This document shows, one piece after another, positions 13,649-14,217 of a stretch of 14,217 nt of DNA. The DNA lies in the NCBI GenBank assembly GCA_030632175.1, contig DAOVVG010000038.1, forward strand, positions 1-14,217. The letters run 5' to 3'. Position 1 is the first letter of the stretch. Every line of letters starts with the position of its first letter. The position numbers were made by a program, and so were the translations under genes. Below the pieces are notes generated by a model. The model ran no database searches and was not told the DNA's origin. It saw nothing but the letters and a program-made list of their open reading frames with translations. This DNA is from Gammaproteobacteria bacterium. Its GTDB lineage: Bacteria; Pseudomonadota; Gammaproteobacteria; UBA9214.

Positions 13649-14217
13649 ATGAACGACCAGGACTGTGTCCGCTTCCTGCAGGAGACGCTGCCGCGATTGC
13701 GTCTGCGCTGGCGCGGATTCCGCCGGGTGCATCGCCAGGTATGCAAGCGCCTGCAACGAAGGCTGAAGCAGTTGCAGCTGCCCGACCTCGCATCCTACCG
13801 GCAGTACCTCGACCAGCACCCGCAGGAATGGGACACCCTCGACGGCTGCTGCCGCATCACCATCTCGCGGTTCTACCGCGACCAGGGCATCTATCGCCTG
13901 CTGGAACGGGAAGCGCTGCCGCGACTGGCAGCACAGGCGCAGGACCGCGGGATACCGCGCATCCGGGTTTGGAGTGTCGGTTGCGGCGCCGGCGAGGAGC
14001 CCCACTCGCTGGCAATCCTGTGGACACTCTCGCCAAACCCCGCGTTCCGGCGTACCGGCCTGGAAATCCTTGCGACTGATGCCGACGCCGACCTGTTGCA
14101 GCGCGCCCGGTCGGCCTGCTACCCGTATTCCAGTATCAGGGAACTGCCATCAGACTGGCGGGATGCAGCCTTCAACCACGGTGCTGATGGCTTTTGCCTG
14201 CATCAGGCCTACCGGCA
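13649..14217 (+). CDS. CheR-type protein methyltransferase, 3' end outside window
   Basis: CheR enzymes transfer methyl groups from S-adenosylmethionine to glutamates of chemoreceptors. I read 189 codons without a stop; the family is about 270-290 residues. An Arg-rich N-terminal helical region (CheR_N-like) leads to LASYRQYLDQHPQEWDTL and ITISRFYRDQGIY, the counterpart of the canonical T-x-FFR segment. SAM motif I is VWSVGCGAGEEPHSLAI (G111-E117), close to the family's CSxGEEPYS. The next acidic motif is EILATDADADLL (D144). The start ATG at 13649 is bounded upstream by the in-frame stop of the preceding gene, with GGGAG directly before it and AGG further back. The S-R-F-Y-R variant and lack of chemotaxis neighbours suggest a stand-alone CheR-like enzyme rather than core chemotaxis. 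Confidence 0.85.
   Translation, partial: MNDQDCVRFLQETLPRLRLRWRGFRRVHRQVCKRLQRRLKQLQLPDLASYRQYLDQHPQEWDTLDGCCRITISRFYRDQGIYRLLEREALPRLAAQAQDRGIPRIRVWSVGCGAGEEPHSLAILWTLSPNPAFRRTGLEILATDADADLLQRARSACYPYSSIRELPSDWRDAAFNHGADGFCLHQAYR

Noticed and set aside
13358..14005. 215-codon leftward open frame
   Set aside because: It spans the 3' end of the SagB-like gene and the CheR-like gene in antisense. High-GC sequence makes such long shadows common.

Overview
The window looks like a gammaproteobacterial chromosome segment of medium to fairly high GC. The clearest evidence is the conserved envelope cluster: amgK, transcribed leftward, faces lptD-surA-pdxA, transcribed rightward, as in Pseudomonas. 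All four proteins carry the expected family motifs. Genus cannot be set from the sequence alone. In many Pseudomonas-like genomes murU follows amgK and ksgA/apaG/apaH follow pdxA. Here murU would lie beyond the left edge, and pdxA runs directly into a convergent, apparently truncated gene.

Layout: (1) 1-942, amgK (leftward, 3' end off the window), which recycles peptidoglycan MurNAc. (2) 1037-5399, a leftward two-gene operon for an RND efflux pump (membrane fusion protein, then permease) placed between amgK and lptD. No outer-membrane channel gene is present. A terminator-like hairpin between the permease and amgK also contains a TATAAT that may serve amgK. (3) 5532-10662, lptD-surA-pdxA. LptD is the outer-membrane LPS translocon and SurA is the chaperone that folds LptD and other barrels. 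PdxA makes the PLP precursor. A 19-codon mini-ORF overlaps the surA stop and lies in the pdxA frame.

(4) 10622-11718 looks like an accessory and decaying patch. It holds a leftward Tat-signal protein whose C-terminus is read from pdxA antisense sequence. Upstream of it is a small leftward gene broken by one extra base inside an 11-bp tandem repeat, then an FNR/Anr-like box. (5) 11719-12288 encodes an exported SYLF-domain protein. (6) 12289-12543 is non-coding, with palindromes, a dispersed-repeat-like motif and a terminator hairpin. (7) 12544-14217 holds a 73-residue leftward helical protein, then a rightward exported SagB/nitroreductase-like protein and the start of a CheR-type methyltransferase.

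I found no CRISPR array, tRNA, rRNA, intact transposase or integrase. I do not see a clear, wholly new multi-gene system. The best leads are the decayed Tat/small-ORF patch with its FNR-like box, the surA-pdxA mini-ORF, the pump placed inside the LPS/cell-wall cluster, and the exported SagB-like/CheR-like neighbours.
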